Positions 33,754 to 42,192 are shown, numbered from the stretch's first letter. The stretch is 64,000 nucleotides of DNA from Streptomyces zingiberis (GCF_012034935.1 NZ_JAATEN010000023.1:47955-111954); one strand, 5' to 3'. Program-made: numbers and translations. Notes: generated from the sequence alone by a model not told the origin.

Positions 33754-35226
33754 TTACAGAGCGGTTCTGGCGAGGGGCAGCGCGGCGAGGGCGAAGGCGT
33801 CTGGCTGCTGGTAGTTGAGGCGGCGCAGGTCCACGCCGGCGGTGACGGCGGCGGTCTCGATCTGTGCGCAGGCCGCGTCCAGGAGGGCGTCGGTGTCGGC
33901 GGTGACGGTGACCAGGCCGGTCAGGGCGACGTCGGCGTGCCCGGCGATGAGCTGGCGCTCGCGCTGTTTGACGTCGGCGTACTCGACGGAGTCTTCCTCG
34001 CTGTCGACCTGGCCGCGGCGGGCGCGTTCGTTGGCGTCGGCGATGATCGCGGCCTTCTTGCGCTGGACGTCCCGCAGCGCGGACTCCAGCCCCTGCGGCA
34101 CGTAGACAAGGGACAGGCTGCGGCGGACGCCGGCGGTGAACATGATCCCGTGCAGGAACCCGGCCCCCATCTCGGTCCGCGGCCAGTTCTCCACCCAGTA
34201 CGTGGCGTGGCGGGCGGTGTCGGTGGCGAGCCGGTCGTACTCCTCGACCTGTACGACGGGCCCGGCGGCTGCGGGGTCCGCTTCGGCGCGGCCGGTGGGG
34301 GACCACTGTTGGAGTGCGGCGAGAGCCCTGGGGTCGTAGGCGGTGCGGATGACGGCGGCGATCTCCCGGGCGCTCAGCCATCCGGTGACCATGAGGCCGG
34401 CGTTGCGGGCGGCCTGGGCGATGGAGGCGGTGGTCTGCTCCATGACGGTGAACGCGCCCGGAAGCCCGCCTCCGGCCTGCGAGATCAGCCGCTTGGCGGC
34501 TTTGAGGTCGAGGGAGATGGCGAGGTAGGTCTCGTGCGGGGCGGCGGCGGGGCCGGCGGAGGCGACGAGTTCGGAGTAGATCTGCCCGGCGACGGGTGTC
34601 TGCGGCTGGCCGTGCTGGGCCCAGCGGCGGGTGAGGGTGTCGCCGGAGTCGGGGACGGTGCGTTCCAGGACCTGCACGGTGGCGACGTGCCCGGTGCGGG
34701 CGATGCCCGCCAGCGCACGCCCCCAGCCGTTCACGTTGTGGTTCTGCGTTGCAGGGTCGAGCAGGGCGAAGGCCCGGCTGGTGACGCGGGCGATGGCGGT
34801 GAGGGTCTGTTGGTGCGGGTCGTGGACGGCGGCGGCGCCGTTGGCGGAGTCGCCGGGGGTGACGACTTTGAGGGCGGCGGCGGTGCCGGGCAGGTGGAGA
34901 AGGCCGTCCTGGCGGGGCCGGGTGACGGGCCGGGCGAGATAGAGGGTCTGCCCGGTGCGGCGGCGGTTGGCGTAGCGGGCGACGATCGGCGCCCAGTCAA
35001 TGAGGGAGCGGCCGTGCCGACGGATCGCGACGGCTGCGGCGACCGCCGCCCACAGCGGGGTCAGCGCGATGACGCCAAGGAGACCCGTGGAGACGACCGT
35101 CACCAGCGCAAGCGCCAACGCGCCTGATACGAGGATGAGTTGCGGGAGAGAGAGGCCGAGGAGGATGCCGCGGCGGGAGCGGTGCGGGAATTTCACCGTG
35201 ACCGGGGCGACGGAGAGAGCAGACAA
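33754..35226 (-). CDS. SCO6880-family conjugation membrane protein
   Basis: The 490-residue protein has two adjacent N-terminal membrane helices (GLSLPQLILVSGALALALVT, then LLGVIALTPLWAAVAAAVAI), as in PrgI/VirB3-type proteins. A long cytoplasmic part follows (WVENWPRTEMGAGFLHGIMF, RRSLSLVYVPQGLESALRDV) resembling the N-terminal half of VirB4. I recognise the layout as the SCO6880 family, which accompanies the split VirB4-like ATPase in actinobacterial elements. TTG 35226 follows AGGA at suitable spacing. It probably anchors the ATPase to the channel. Confidence 0.82.
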   Translation of the reverse strand: MSALSVAPVTVKFPHRSRRGILLGLSLPQLILVSGALALALVTVVSTGLLGVIALTPLWAAVAAAVAIRRHGRSLIDWAPIVARYANRRRTGQTLYLARPVTRPRQDGLLHLPGTAAALKVVTPGDSANGAAAVHDPHQQTLTAIARVTSRAFALLDPATQNHNVNGWGRALAGIARTGHVATVQVLERTVPDSGDTLTRRWAQHGQPQTPVAGQIYSELVASAGPAAAPHETYLAISLDLKAAKRLISQAGGGLPGAFTVMEQTTASIAQAARNAGLMVTGWLSAREIAAVIRTAYDPRALAALQQWSPTGRAEADPAAAGPVVQVEEYDRLATDTARHATYWVENWPRTEMGAGFLHGIMFTAGVRRSLSLVYVPQGLESALRDVQRKKAAIIADANERARRGQVDSEEDSVEYADVKQRERQLIAGHADVALTGLVTVTADTDALLDAACAQIETAAVTAGVDLRRLNYQQPDAFALAALPLARTAL

Positions 35227-35310
35227 GGGGCTGGTCCTGGAGGGCGCGGGCGAGGCCCGGGGGCGAGAAGGCGACGGGCACGTCCCGCCCCCGGGGAATC
35301 GGTCAGATGG

Positions 35311-36675
35311 TCAGAGGCCGGTCGGGGGCGGCGGCGGGGATCCCGTGCCGCTGCTCCCGGCGCTCTGCGTGCCGGAGGACGGCGGGGCCCCCTGCGGCGG
35401 AGGGCTCGTGGTCGGCAGGGCTGACCGCCATCCGCCGGCTTGGTCTGCTGCAACGCCCGATCCGGGACCGCCCGTACCCGGGGCGCCGCCCACCTGGCCG
35501 CTTGTGTCGTCCGTGACGCTGGTCGGCGGCGGCTGTACAGCCTTCTCCAGGCCGGACTTGACGGCGCCGCCCCCGGGCGAGGCACCGCTCCCGCCGCTCT
35601 GGGAACCTGCCTGGCCTGCCGGACTGGATGCGATGTCGCCAGGGAAACCGCCACCTGGAATGGTGTCCGGACCCTGCGGGGCCGCACCGGCTCCGGCTGC
35701 TGCGCCGCCGGTCCCGGCGGTGGCCGCCATCGCGGCTGCCTTCTTCCCGGCACGCTCGGCGTGCTGCTTGGCGAGCTGGGCACCGGCGCCGCCGGCCCGG
35801 TGAAGGGTTTCTCCGTCGGACCCTTCGGCCGCCCAGTGGACGAACTTGAAGGTCGCGTACGGGCACAGCAGAACGAGGATCATGATCACGATGCCGGCGA
35901 GGACGTCGGCGAGCGCGCCGAGGCCGTCCTTCGCCTCGGTCTTGCCCATGGCGGCGATCCCGAGCACGAAGATGATGGTCATCAGGAGCTTGGAGACGAT
36001 GAGGGTGGCGGTGGCCTCGACCCAGCCCTTGCGCCAGCGGCGTGCGACTTCCCAGCCGCCGCCGGCGCCGGCGAACACGGCCAGGGTGACGAGTACGAGA
36101 ATGCCGACCTTGCGCACCATCATCACGCACCAGTACAGGACGGCGCCGATGGAGGCTCCCAGGGCGGCGAACACGGCGACGAGCCAGCCGAGTCCGGCGA
36201 GTCCGGGAAGCTGGTTGACCTTGACGATGCGGCGGACCGCGGTGGCGATGTCGGTGTTCGCGGCCTGGAACAGTCCGGCGGACAGGGCGTCGACCACTTC
36301 GATCGCGACGGTGGTCAGGGCGATGGCGGCGAAGGCGAAGATCACGCCGGATGCGGTGCCGGTGAACGCCTGCCTCAGGGCCTGTCCGTCGCGTCTGATC
36401 GCGGCGCGGACGAGCTGGGCGCAGAACGTGGCCACGAGAACGACCAGGCCGATGGGGAGGATGGTCTCGTAGTTGTCGCGGAACCACGCCGCGTTGAGGT
36501 CGACGCGGGTGGTGACGTCGACGGCCTTGGAGGCGAGGTCGGCGGTGGCGGCGGCGAGTTCGCCGGCGCTCTTGGCCATCCAGTCGCCGATCGCCTTGCC
36601 GGGGTCGGAGGCGAAATCCACGGCTTCGCCGACCGTGCAGACGGTGTCCGCGAGGGGGAGGTCACAAAACCCCAT
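35311..36675 (-). CDS. TrbL/VirB6-like polytopic channel protein
   Basis: ATG 36675 lies 6 bases after AGGAG. The 454-residue product has at least six hydrophobic segments between residues 70 and 275, including ILPIGLVVLVATFCAQLV, LWLVAVFAALGASIGAVLYW-like and LAGIVIMILVLLCPYATFKF. A long Gly/Pro/Ser-rich tail follows, probably extracellular or disordered. That layout is typical of TrbL/VirB6 proteins, which form the inner-membrane part of the DNA translocation channel. It is encoded between the VirB8-like and SCO6880-like genes. Confidence 0.85.
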   Translation of the reverse strand: MGFCDLPLADTVCTVGEAVDFASDPGKAIGDWMAKSAGELAAATADLASKAVDVTTRVDLNAAWFRDNYETILPIGLVVLVATFCAQLVRAAIRRDGQALRQAFTGTASGVIFAFAAIALTTVAIEVVDALSAGLFQAANTDIATAVRRIVKVNQLPGLAGLGWLVAVFAALGASIGAVLYWCVMMVRKVGILVLVTLAVFAGAGGGWEVARRWRKGWVEATATLIVSKLLMTIIFVLGIAAMGKTEAKDGLGALADVLAGIVIMILVLLCPYATFKFVHWAAEGSDGETLHRAGGAGAQLAKQHAERAGKKAAAMAATAGTGGAAAGAGAAPQGPDTIPGGGFPGDIASSPAGQAGSQSGGSGASPGGGAVKSGLEKAVQPPPTSVTDDTSGQVGGAPGTGGPGSGVAADQAGGWRSALPTTSPPPQGAPPSSGTQSAGSSGTGSPPPPPTGL

Positions 36676-36691
36676 GGAGGACTCCTATCGG

Positions 36692-37381
36692 TCAGGGCGC
36701 GACGCGCGGGGCGATGGCGACGAGTGAGCAGTCGGCCGAGGGGCGGCACTGCACGGCGAGGGTGATGGAGCGGTCCTCCGCCCCCTGGCCGCCCTCGGCC
36801 CAGGCGAGCGTCTGCTTGCCGGTGACGGTCACGGCGTAGATGTACGCCTTGGTGATCGCCGAAGGGTCATCGGCCAGGGCCTGCTTGAACGCGGCCGGGT
36901 AATGGCCCTCGGCGATGGTCGCGGTGGCGTACTGCTTCTGATCGGCCATCCGCGACCACAGCGTCGGATCCGGCATCTGCACGGAGACCGACGCCCAGTC
37001 GCCGTACTCGCTCTCCTTCGTCATCCACGCCTGCATGCCGGCGAGCTGCTGCTCGTGGCTGGTGGTGCGGGTGTCGTAGGACCAGAGCATCGCCGCGGCG
37101 GCCTGGGCGAACGCGAGGGGATCGGAGATCCGCGGCGGCTGGGGAACCGACCCTGTCTTAGCTTTCGGTTTCTGCGTACCGCCCGTCGGCGCCGTACTCG
37201 GTGATGAGGACGCTGCGGGGCTGCTGGAGGAGGGGTGTCGCTGTTGGCCGTGGCCGGTGAAGTAGGCGGTCGCGCCGGCGATGGCGAGCAGGCAGGCCAG
37301 GGCGATCGCGACCAGGGTGAGGCGGCGGCGTGCAGACCAGCCCACGCCGTATCCCGACGGGGAGAAGAGGCCCGTGCGCAT
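36692..37381 (-). CDS. Membrane-anchored transfer protein, VirB8-like candidate
   Basis: ATG 37381 overlaps the DUF6112 stop (TGATG). The 229-residue protein has a short cytoplasmic arm, one membrane helix (RLTLVAIALACLLAIAGATA), a Ser/Thr/Pro linker and a soluble domain starting DPLAFAQAAAAMLWSYDTRT and ending CSLVAIAPRV. One membrane pass plus an alpha+beta domain with WSY-type helices fits VirB8/TcpC-like proteins with an NTF2 fold, which scaffold Gram-positive conjugation channels. This is structural inference, not a recognised sequence family. Confidence 0.7.
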   Translation of the reverse strand: MRTGLFSPSGYGVGWSARRRLTLVAIALACLLAIAGATAYFTGHGQQRHPSSSSPAASSSPSTAPTGGTQKPKAKTGSVPQPPRISDPLAFAQAAAAMLWSYDTRTTSHEQQLAGMQAWMTKESEYGDWASVSVQMPDPTLWSRMADQKQYATATIAEGHYPAAFKQALADDPSAITKAYIYAVTVTGKQTLAWAEGGQGAEDRSITLAVQCRPSADCSLVAIAPRVAP

Positions 37382-37692
37382 CAGCGGACCTGGGAGCCGA
37401 GCGCGGAGAAGAACGCGACGATGCCGTTGGCGGCACCGAGGCCGAGTGCGGCGCCGGCCGCGACGACCGCGCCCTTCTTCCCGTTCGCCTCGGCCTGGTG
37501 GCCACCGGAGTGGTGGCCCCATGCCCAGACGCCGAGGGAGACGGCGAGCGCGCCGACGACGGCCACGATGCCGAAGAGGTTGATGCTGTTGACGACGTTC
37601 TTCAGCACCGACAGGCCCGGCAGGCCGCCTCCCTTGGGGGAGATGCCCGGGTCGTAGGCGAGCTGGATGAAGCGGTCGGCGAGTGGGGTCAT
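37381..37692 (-). CDS. DUF6112-family small membrane protein
   Basis: The 103-residue protein has two hydrophobic helices (SINLFGIVAVVGALAVSLGV, then GAVVAAGAALGLGAANGIVA) flanking a basic loop. It matches the DUF6112 type found in actinobacterial transfer operons, a size and layout like VirB2/pilin-like or TrbC proteins. ATG 37692 is used, but ATC 37698 is only 7 bases from AAGGAG while the ATG is 13, so the start may be ATC. It is coupled to the VirB8-like gene downstream. Confidence 0.78.
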   Translation of the reverse strand: MTPLADRFIQLAYDPGISPKGGGLPGLSVLKNVVNSINLFGIVAVVGALAVSLGVWAWGHHSGGHQAEANGKKGAVVAAGAALGLGAANGIVAFFSALGSQVR

Positions 37693-37790
37693 GGGGATGA
37701 CGAGGCTCCTTGCGTGCGCAGGCCAAAGGGCCCGGCAGAGGGGACGAGAGAGGAAAGGGGAGGGCGTGACGGGTGCGAGAAGGGCTGGTG

Positions 37791-38909
37791 TCAGACGACG
37801 CGGCGCGCGGCGAGGACGTCCCAGTCCTTGATCGCGGTGATCCGGACGGGCTTGGATGTGCGCGGGGCCTCGATGACGAGGCCCTCGCCGAGGTACATGC
37901 CGACGTGCTCGGGGCGTGCGGCACTGCCGCGGCTGAAGAGCAGGTCGCCGGGCTTGAGAGCCTTCGCGGAGACGGCCTTGCCCTCGTTGACCTGCGTGTA
38001 CGTGGTCCGGGTGAGCTGGATGCCGGCGTGGGCGTATGCCTGCTGCATCAGCGAGCTGCAGTCGCAGCGGCCCATCGGGTCGGGGCCATGCGGCGCGGTG
38101 CAGCTGCCGCCCCACTGATACATCGTGCCGAGCTGCTGCATCGCCCAGACGATCGCCTTGCGAGCCCGCGGGTCGGTCCCCGCGGGGATCTTGTAGCCCT
38201 TCGGGACGGCGCCTTCGGGGATCGGACCGAACGAGGAACCGTCGTCGGTGCTGCAGGCGGACGTCGAGGGGGTGGCCTCAGTGCTCTTGCCGGCACGGTC
38301 CTTGCCGGCGCCGGGGAAGGTTGCGGCGATGGCCTTCTGCAGCGCGGTCGCCAGCGGTTCCCACTGCGCGTACGCGTCCGGATAGCCGGACCTCTGCACG
38401 GCCTGAGCCGCCTGAGTGAGGGTCATCTGCTGCCAGCCGTCGACCTTCAGCAAGTGCTTGTAGAACTGCTCGGAGGCGTAGACCGGGTCGTGGATCTCCT
38501 CAGCGGTGCCCCACCCCTGGCTGGGGCGTTGCTGGAACAGACCCAGCGAGTCGCGGTCCCCGGCACCGAGGTTGCGCAGCCGGGACTCCTGCATCGCGGT
38601 GGCGAGCGCGATGATCTGGCCCTTCTTCGGCACGTCGAGGCTGATGCCGGTGGCGACGATGGTCTGAGCGTTGGGGATCTGCTCAGCGGGCAGGGTGAGG
38701 CCCTCGATGTGGACGTCCTTGGCGGAGGCGCCGTCGAGGATCTTGGTGACCTGATCGGCGACAGCGTCGGTGTCCAGGTCGGTCATGCATTGGAACGCGC
38801 TGCTGCTGGCCTGGGCGGCTTCGCTGGAGGAGGCCATCATCATGGCCGCGCCGCCGAGGAGGAAGGGGGAGAGGAAGACGACGCCGATACCGGCGGCGAG
38901 CGCCTTCAA
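37791..38909 (-). CDS. Conjugal cell-wall hydrolase: lysozyme-like plus NlpC/P60
   Basis: The 372-residue protein starts with a signal or membrane anchor (LAAGIGVVFLSPFLLGGAAM). A lysozyme-like domain follows (ALATAMQESRLRNLGAGDRD, then SLGLFQQRPSQGWGT). The C-terminal NlpC/P60 peptidase shows MGRCDCSSLMQQAYAHAG with its cysteine, and EHVGMYLGEGLVIEAP with the histidine. It would open peptidoglycan locally for the transfer channel. TTG 38909 overlaps the stop of a 20-codon leader that has the good ribosome-binding site. Either translation is coupled, or a frameshift separates the true N-terminus. Confidence 0.9.
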   Translation of the reverse strand: MKALAAGIGVVFLSPFLLGGAAMMMASSSEAAQASSSAFQCMTDLDTDAVADQVTKILDGASAKDVHIEGLTLPAEQIPNAQTIVATGISLDVPKKGQIIALATAMQESRLRNLGAGDRDSLGLFQQRPSQGWGTAEEIHDPVYASEQFYKHLLKVDGWQQMTLTQAAQAVQRSGYPDAYAQWEPLATALQKAIAATFPGAGKDRAGKSTEATPSTSACSTDDGSSFGPIPEGAVPKGYKIPAGTDPRARKAIVWAMQQLGTMYQWGGSCTAPHGPDPMGRCDCSSLMQQAYAHAGIQLTRTTYTQVNEGKAVSAKALKPGDLLFSRGSAARPEHVGMYLGEGLVIEAPRTSKPVRITAIKDWDVLAARRVV

Positions 38910-38968
38910 CCGGTGCGGCCCGCTCGCGGGGCGCCGTTGCGGGGCAGGGACGGGGAACGAGGCGTCAT
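38906..38968 (-). CDS. 20-residue leader ORF before the wall-hydrolase gene
   Basis: ATG 38968 stands 7 bases after AAGGA and encodes MTPRSPSLPRNGAPRAGRTG before a stop that overlaps the TTG of the hydrolase (TTGA). The basic sequence would suit the cytoplasmic end of the hydrolase signal peptide, so this may be its true N-terminus split by an indel. Otherwise it is a coupling leader. Confidence 0.5.
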   Translation of the reverse strand: MTPRSPSLPRNGAPRAGRTG

Positions 38969-39184
38969 GGACGTGTCCTTCGGGGTGCGGTGCCGGACTG
39001 CCGCGTACGCGAGGCGTGGTGGAAGGGAACGCGGCAGGCCGGCGGTGGGCGATGGGGGCGGGCCGGCGCGGGCGAGTTGCCGCTCGCTGAACGGGCCGGG
39101 CCGTGAGCTAGGTATGCCGGGGCAGGGGAAACCTCCGCGAGGCGTGGTGGGGATGGGCCAGCGGCGGTGTGCGCCGGGCGGTTG

Positions 39185-39297
39185 AAAAACTGTAGGCCCG
39201 GATCGCCGGTCGACCAAAAAGTCGGCGTGAGGGGTCGGATTCCGACCCCTTGTCAGTGCACTTTTTGGTTGACCGGCGTTATGCCTCTACAGTTTTT
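39185..39297. repeat. 113-bp interrupted palindrome at the divergence point
   Basis: Three nested pairs share one axis near 39241. The outer pair is AAAAACTGTAG (39185-39195) with CTACAGTTTTT (39287-39297). The middle pair is a 19-base arm at 39204-39222 matching 39260-39278 with one mismatch. The inner pair is GGGGTCGGA (39231-39239) with TCCGACCCC (39241-39249). It occupies the only long gap (38969-39421) between the leftward transfer block and the rightward block. It could be an operator cluster, an origin or a cruciform-forming site. The middle arms resemble the shared operator at 18.9 and 42.9 kb. Confidence 0.85.
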
Positions 39298-39421
39298 GGA
39301 CTCCCTTCGCTCTTCCCTGGTCTGTGGCCTTGGGCTTCTGCATGCCCGAGTTATGCCCGCGGGGTTCCGCGTGCGCGACGGGGGTTTTCCCACACTCTCC
39401 CACCGGAATCGGGGTACCTCT

Positions 39422-40177
39422 TTGCCTTTTTCCCTGCATCACGGCGACGCGCTGAGCGTTCTCGCCACCCTGCCGGACGACTGCGTCGACTCGGTCATCA
39501 CCGACCCGCCGTACAATTCCGGCGGTCGGACCGCGAAGGAGCGCACCTCCCGCAGCGCAAAGCAGAAGTACACCTCCGCCGACGCCGGTCACGGCCTGGC
39601 CGACTTCACCGGCGAGAACATGGACCAGCGCTCCTACGGCTTCTGGCTCACGCAGATCATGACAGAGGCCCAGCGGCTGACGAAGACCGGCGGGACGGCG
39701 CTGCTGTTCACCGACTGGCGCCAGCTGCCCATCACCACGGACGCGATCCAGGCGGCCGGCTGGCTGTGGCGCGGGGTGCTGGCCTGGCACAAGCCGCAGG
39801 CCAGGCCCCAGAAAGGTCGGTTCACACAGAACTGCGAGTTCATCGTCTGGGCGTCCAACGGGCCGATCGACGCATCCCGTAACGCCGTCTATCTGCCGGG
39901 CCTCTACAGCGCCTCGCAGCCATCGGGTGCCAAGCGCCAGCACATCACACAGAAGCCCGTCGAGGTGATGCGCGAGCTGGTCAAGATCTCCCCGCCGGGC
40001 GGTACCGTGCTCGACTTCTGCGCCGGCTCCGGCTCCACGGGCGTCGCCGCGCTCCTGGAAGGCCGCGACTTCATCGGTGTGGAGAAGACCAAGCACTACG
40101 CCTCCATCGCGGCTGACCGGCTCACGGAGACTGTCCGTCAGACCCTCACCCAGGATGACGTCGTCCTGACCGCCTGA
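39422..40177 (+). CDS. Site-specific DNA-methyltransferase (N4/N6, DPPY type)
   Basis: TTG 39422, with GGGG about 7 bases upstream, starts a 251-residue enzyme; upstream ATG codons lie within the palindrome region and add unrelated sequence. It has the catalytic motif SVITDPPYNSGG near residue 30 and a C-terminal SAM-binding motif VLDFCAGSGSTGVAAL. That order (catalytic motif before SAM motif) marks the beta class, methylating adenine N6 or cytosine N4. No nuclease partner is adjacent. It is the first gene of the rightward block and may protect the incoming element or mark its DNA. Confidence 0.9.
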   Translation: MPFSLHHGDALSVLATLPDDCVDSVITDPPYNSGGRTAKERTSRSAKQKYTSADAGHGLADFTGENMDQRSYGFWLTQIMTEAQRLTKTGGTALLFTDWRQLPITTDAIQAAGWLWRGVLAWHKPQARPQKGRFTQNCEFIVWASNGPIDASRNAVYLPGLYSASQPSGAKRQHITQKPVEVMRELVKISPPGGTVLDFCAGSGSTGVAALLEGRDFIGVEKTKHYASIAADRLTETVRQTLTQDDVVLTA

Positions 40178-40316
40178 GTCATCAAGGCCGTTTCACTGAA
40201 GTGCTTATGGGGGCCCTTCCAGCGGCCCGTCGCTGGGGTGCTCCCAGGCGGCCATCACAACGTCGGTCGCCCCCCTCCCCATTTCTTCCCCGGCTTCAAG
40301 GAGGCCCGTCTTTTTC

Positions 40317-40973
40317 ATGCCTGAATCCGTAGAAACCCATGGTGATGGGGAGTTGGAGCCGATAAGGATCCCGGATCCTCACCTCGAAGGAATCGAGGCA
40401 AGGGTCCGGAAGCTGATGGAGCAGTCCGCCCAGCAGGCCCAGCAGCTCGACCACCTCGCCGCCGGGCCGACTCCAGGTCCGTCACCGTTCGCCGCGTTCG
40501 GCATGCCGGGACTCGGCGGATCCGCTCCATCCGTTCCGCCCGAGCCGCGCCCGATTCTGGAGCTGGAGGGCGAGGAGTACGAGGACGAACTGGACACCCT
40601 GAGCGACTGGGTCGACGACTTCCTGATGCCGGTGTATGGGGCCGAGGTCACCACGGCGGCGCCCTGGTGCCTGCAGTGGCAGGAGCACGAGGATGTCGTC
40701 GCGTGGCTTCACGCGCTGTGGCTCGCCTACCAGCAGCACAAGGACTCTGAAGCCGGTCTGAGCGGGCTGTTCGTGTGGCACCGGGACTTCCTCACCCACG
40801 CCATCGCGGCGATCCGGGCGCCCGGTGGTCCGCTGTCGGCGTGCATGACCTCTCCGGAGAGGCCCGCGCACCGGATCCTGCCCGGCCCGCCGCCCTCGGC
40901 CCGCACGGTGAAGACGGATACGACCGAGACCGGGACACCGGGCTCTGGTGAGCCGGGCGAGCCGACGTCATGA
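40317..40973 (+). CDS. DUF4913-domain protein
   Basis: This 218-residue protein carries the DUF4913 domain at about 95-165: LSDWVDDFLMPVYGAEVTTA, then WCLQWQEHEDVVAWLHALW and GLFVWHRDFLTHAIA. The N-terminus has a short coiled coil (ARVRKLMEQSAQQAQQLDHL). DUF4913 has no assigned function but is frequent on actinobacterial plasmids. Its stop overlaps the start of a RelE-like gene (ATGA), so it may be the antitoxin-like partner. AAGGAGG lies upstream of the ATG. Confidence 0.82.
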   Translation: MPESVETHGDGELEPIRIPDPHLEGIEARVRKLMEQSAQQAQQLDHLAAGPTPGPSPFAAFGMPGLGGSAPSVPPEPRPILELEGEEYEDELDTLSDWVDDFLMPVYGAEVTTAAPWCLQWQEHEDVVAWLHALWLAYQQHKDSEAGLSGLFVWHRDFLTHAIAAIRAPGGPLSACMTSPERPAHRILPGPPPSARTVKTDTTETGTPGSGEPGEPTS

Positions 40974-41449
40974 GCGCGGGGCAGCCGGCTTTCGGCCTCA
41001 GCTTCGATCCCCGGGCCCTGACCGACCTTCTCCAGGCCCCCGGCGACATTCGCGACCTGACGCTGGCGTACCTGCAGGACGTGGTGAACGCCGAGCGGTT
41101 CGGGATCAAGCTGACCGGTGACCTGGAGGGCTACCGCAAGCTGTTCGTGGATTCCCGCAAGGAGTGGCGGGTCGTCTACGCCGTGCGCCCCGCACCGCCG
41201 ACGTCCGTGCACCGCAACGACATCCACGTCGTGGCCGTCCGGCCACGGGCGGGCAACGACGTCTACGACACCGTCGGGCAACGTCTGGGCATGGCCCGCA
41301 GGCCCCTGAGCGCCCGCACCCACGCTGCCCGCGCCCGCTCCCCGCAGCTCACCGCTCGCGGGCCCGTGCCGAAGCCGGGACCGCTGCCCTCCGCGATGCC
41401 GGGCCTGCCCGGCCCGGCCCGCGCTTCCTCGCCGCACCACGCCCGCTGA
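40970..41449 (+). CDS. RelE/ParE-fold toxin-like protein
   Basis: The first 100 of 159 residues have the RelE pattern: an N-terminal helix (LTLAYLQDVVNAERFGIKL), then GDLEGYRKLFVDSRKEWRVV, YAVRP and NDIHVVAVRPRAGNDVYDTV. RelE toxins cleave mRNA on the ribosome. The strand arginine and lysine are present, but the tail is a long disordered extension unusual for toxins. The ATGA overlap with the DUF4913 gene suggests a toxin-antitoxin or related pair. Toxicity is inferred. Confidence 0.72.
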   Translation: MSAGQPAFGLSFDPRALTDLLQAPGDIRDLTLAYLQDVVNAERFGIKLTGDLEGYRKLFVDSRKEWRVVYAVRPAPPTSVHRNDIHVVAVRPRAGNDVYDTVGQRLGMARRPLSARTHAARARSPQLTARGPVPKPGPLPSAMPGLPGPARASSPHHAR

Positions 41450-41467
41450 CACCAGGAGCAGCCGCCT

Positions 41468-42166
41468 ATGTCCTCTGATCCCACGCCGGGAACAGCCCGG
41501 CGCGCCATCTCCCTACTCGACCGCCGCGTTGAGGCCGCGACCGGCCACGACATAGGCACCCTCTGGGACTACCGCGACCGCGGCGTCCTCGACGAGCCGC
41601 ACGCGCGCCTGGTCGACCGGCACCGCGAGCTGGTCAAGGCCGAGAGCAGCGTCATCTTCCACCGACAACTCCTGTACCGGCTCACCAGCGGCGAGTTCCC
41701 CGTCGACTCCGCGCTGCTCGCTCGGATCGACCGCGCGGTGCATCAGCTGGAGGAGGCCGCTGGTGAACGCGACGCTGCCACGGCCCGAGTGATCGCAGCC
41801 CTGGAGCCGATCGAGACCGCCGCACGCGCCACTCAGCCGGACGGACACGGACCGCTTCCGGCAGCGGACCAGGCGGCGCTGCTGGCCATCGCCGGCGGCG
41901 CCAAGCTGCATGAGCATCTTGTATCCGGCCGGATGTCCGTGGTCACCGCCTCCGGCACCCGGATCCCGTACACCCACCTGCAGCGGCTCGAAGCGGCCGG
42001 CCTGGTCTCCCGCGACGCCAGCCATCCGGTCCACGCCGGCCAGCCGGTCGCCTTGACCGACGCCGCCCGCGCCGCACTGGCCGACAGCCGCCGCCCGACC
42101 CCGACCGCTGCCCCGGCCAGTGCCCGGCCCGGGGCCTGGCCGACCGCCCCCGGGCGCCGCCGCTGA
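41468..42166 (+). CDS. Helical protein with C-terminal winged-helix domain
   Basis: A 232-residue protein. Residues 35-130 are helical (HRELVKAESSVIFHRQLLYR, then RAVHQLEEAAGERDAATARV). Residues 140-210 form a winged-helix-like domain (QAALLAIAGGAKLHEHLVSG, ASGTRIPYTHLQRLEAAGLV, GQPVALTDAARAAL). The same pairing occurs at 7.4-8.7 kb on the other strand. ATG 41468 follows AGGAG. Probably a regulator; ligand and targets unknown. Confidence 0.68.
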   Translation: MSSDPTPGTARRAISLLDRRVEAATGHDIGTLWDYRDRGVLDEPHARLVDRHRELVKAESSVIFHRQLLYRLTSGEFPVDSALLARIDRAVHQLEEAAGERDAATARVIAALEPIETAARATQPDGHGPLPAADQAALLAIAGGAKLHEHLVSGRMSVVTASGTRIPYTHLQRLEAAGLVSRDASHPVHAGQPVALTDAARAALADSRRPTPTAAPASARPGAWPTAPGRRR

Positions 42167-42192
42167 CCCCCGCCCACCTAGCGAAAGGCCCT

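Noticed and set aside
39167..39421. An upstream start for the DPPY methyltransferase
   Set aside because: The extra 85 residues would be encoded by the large palindrome and lack family similarity. TTG 39422 places the start just before the conserved first strand.
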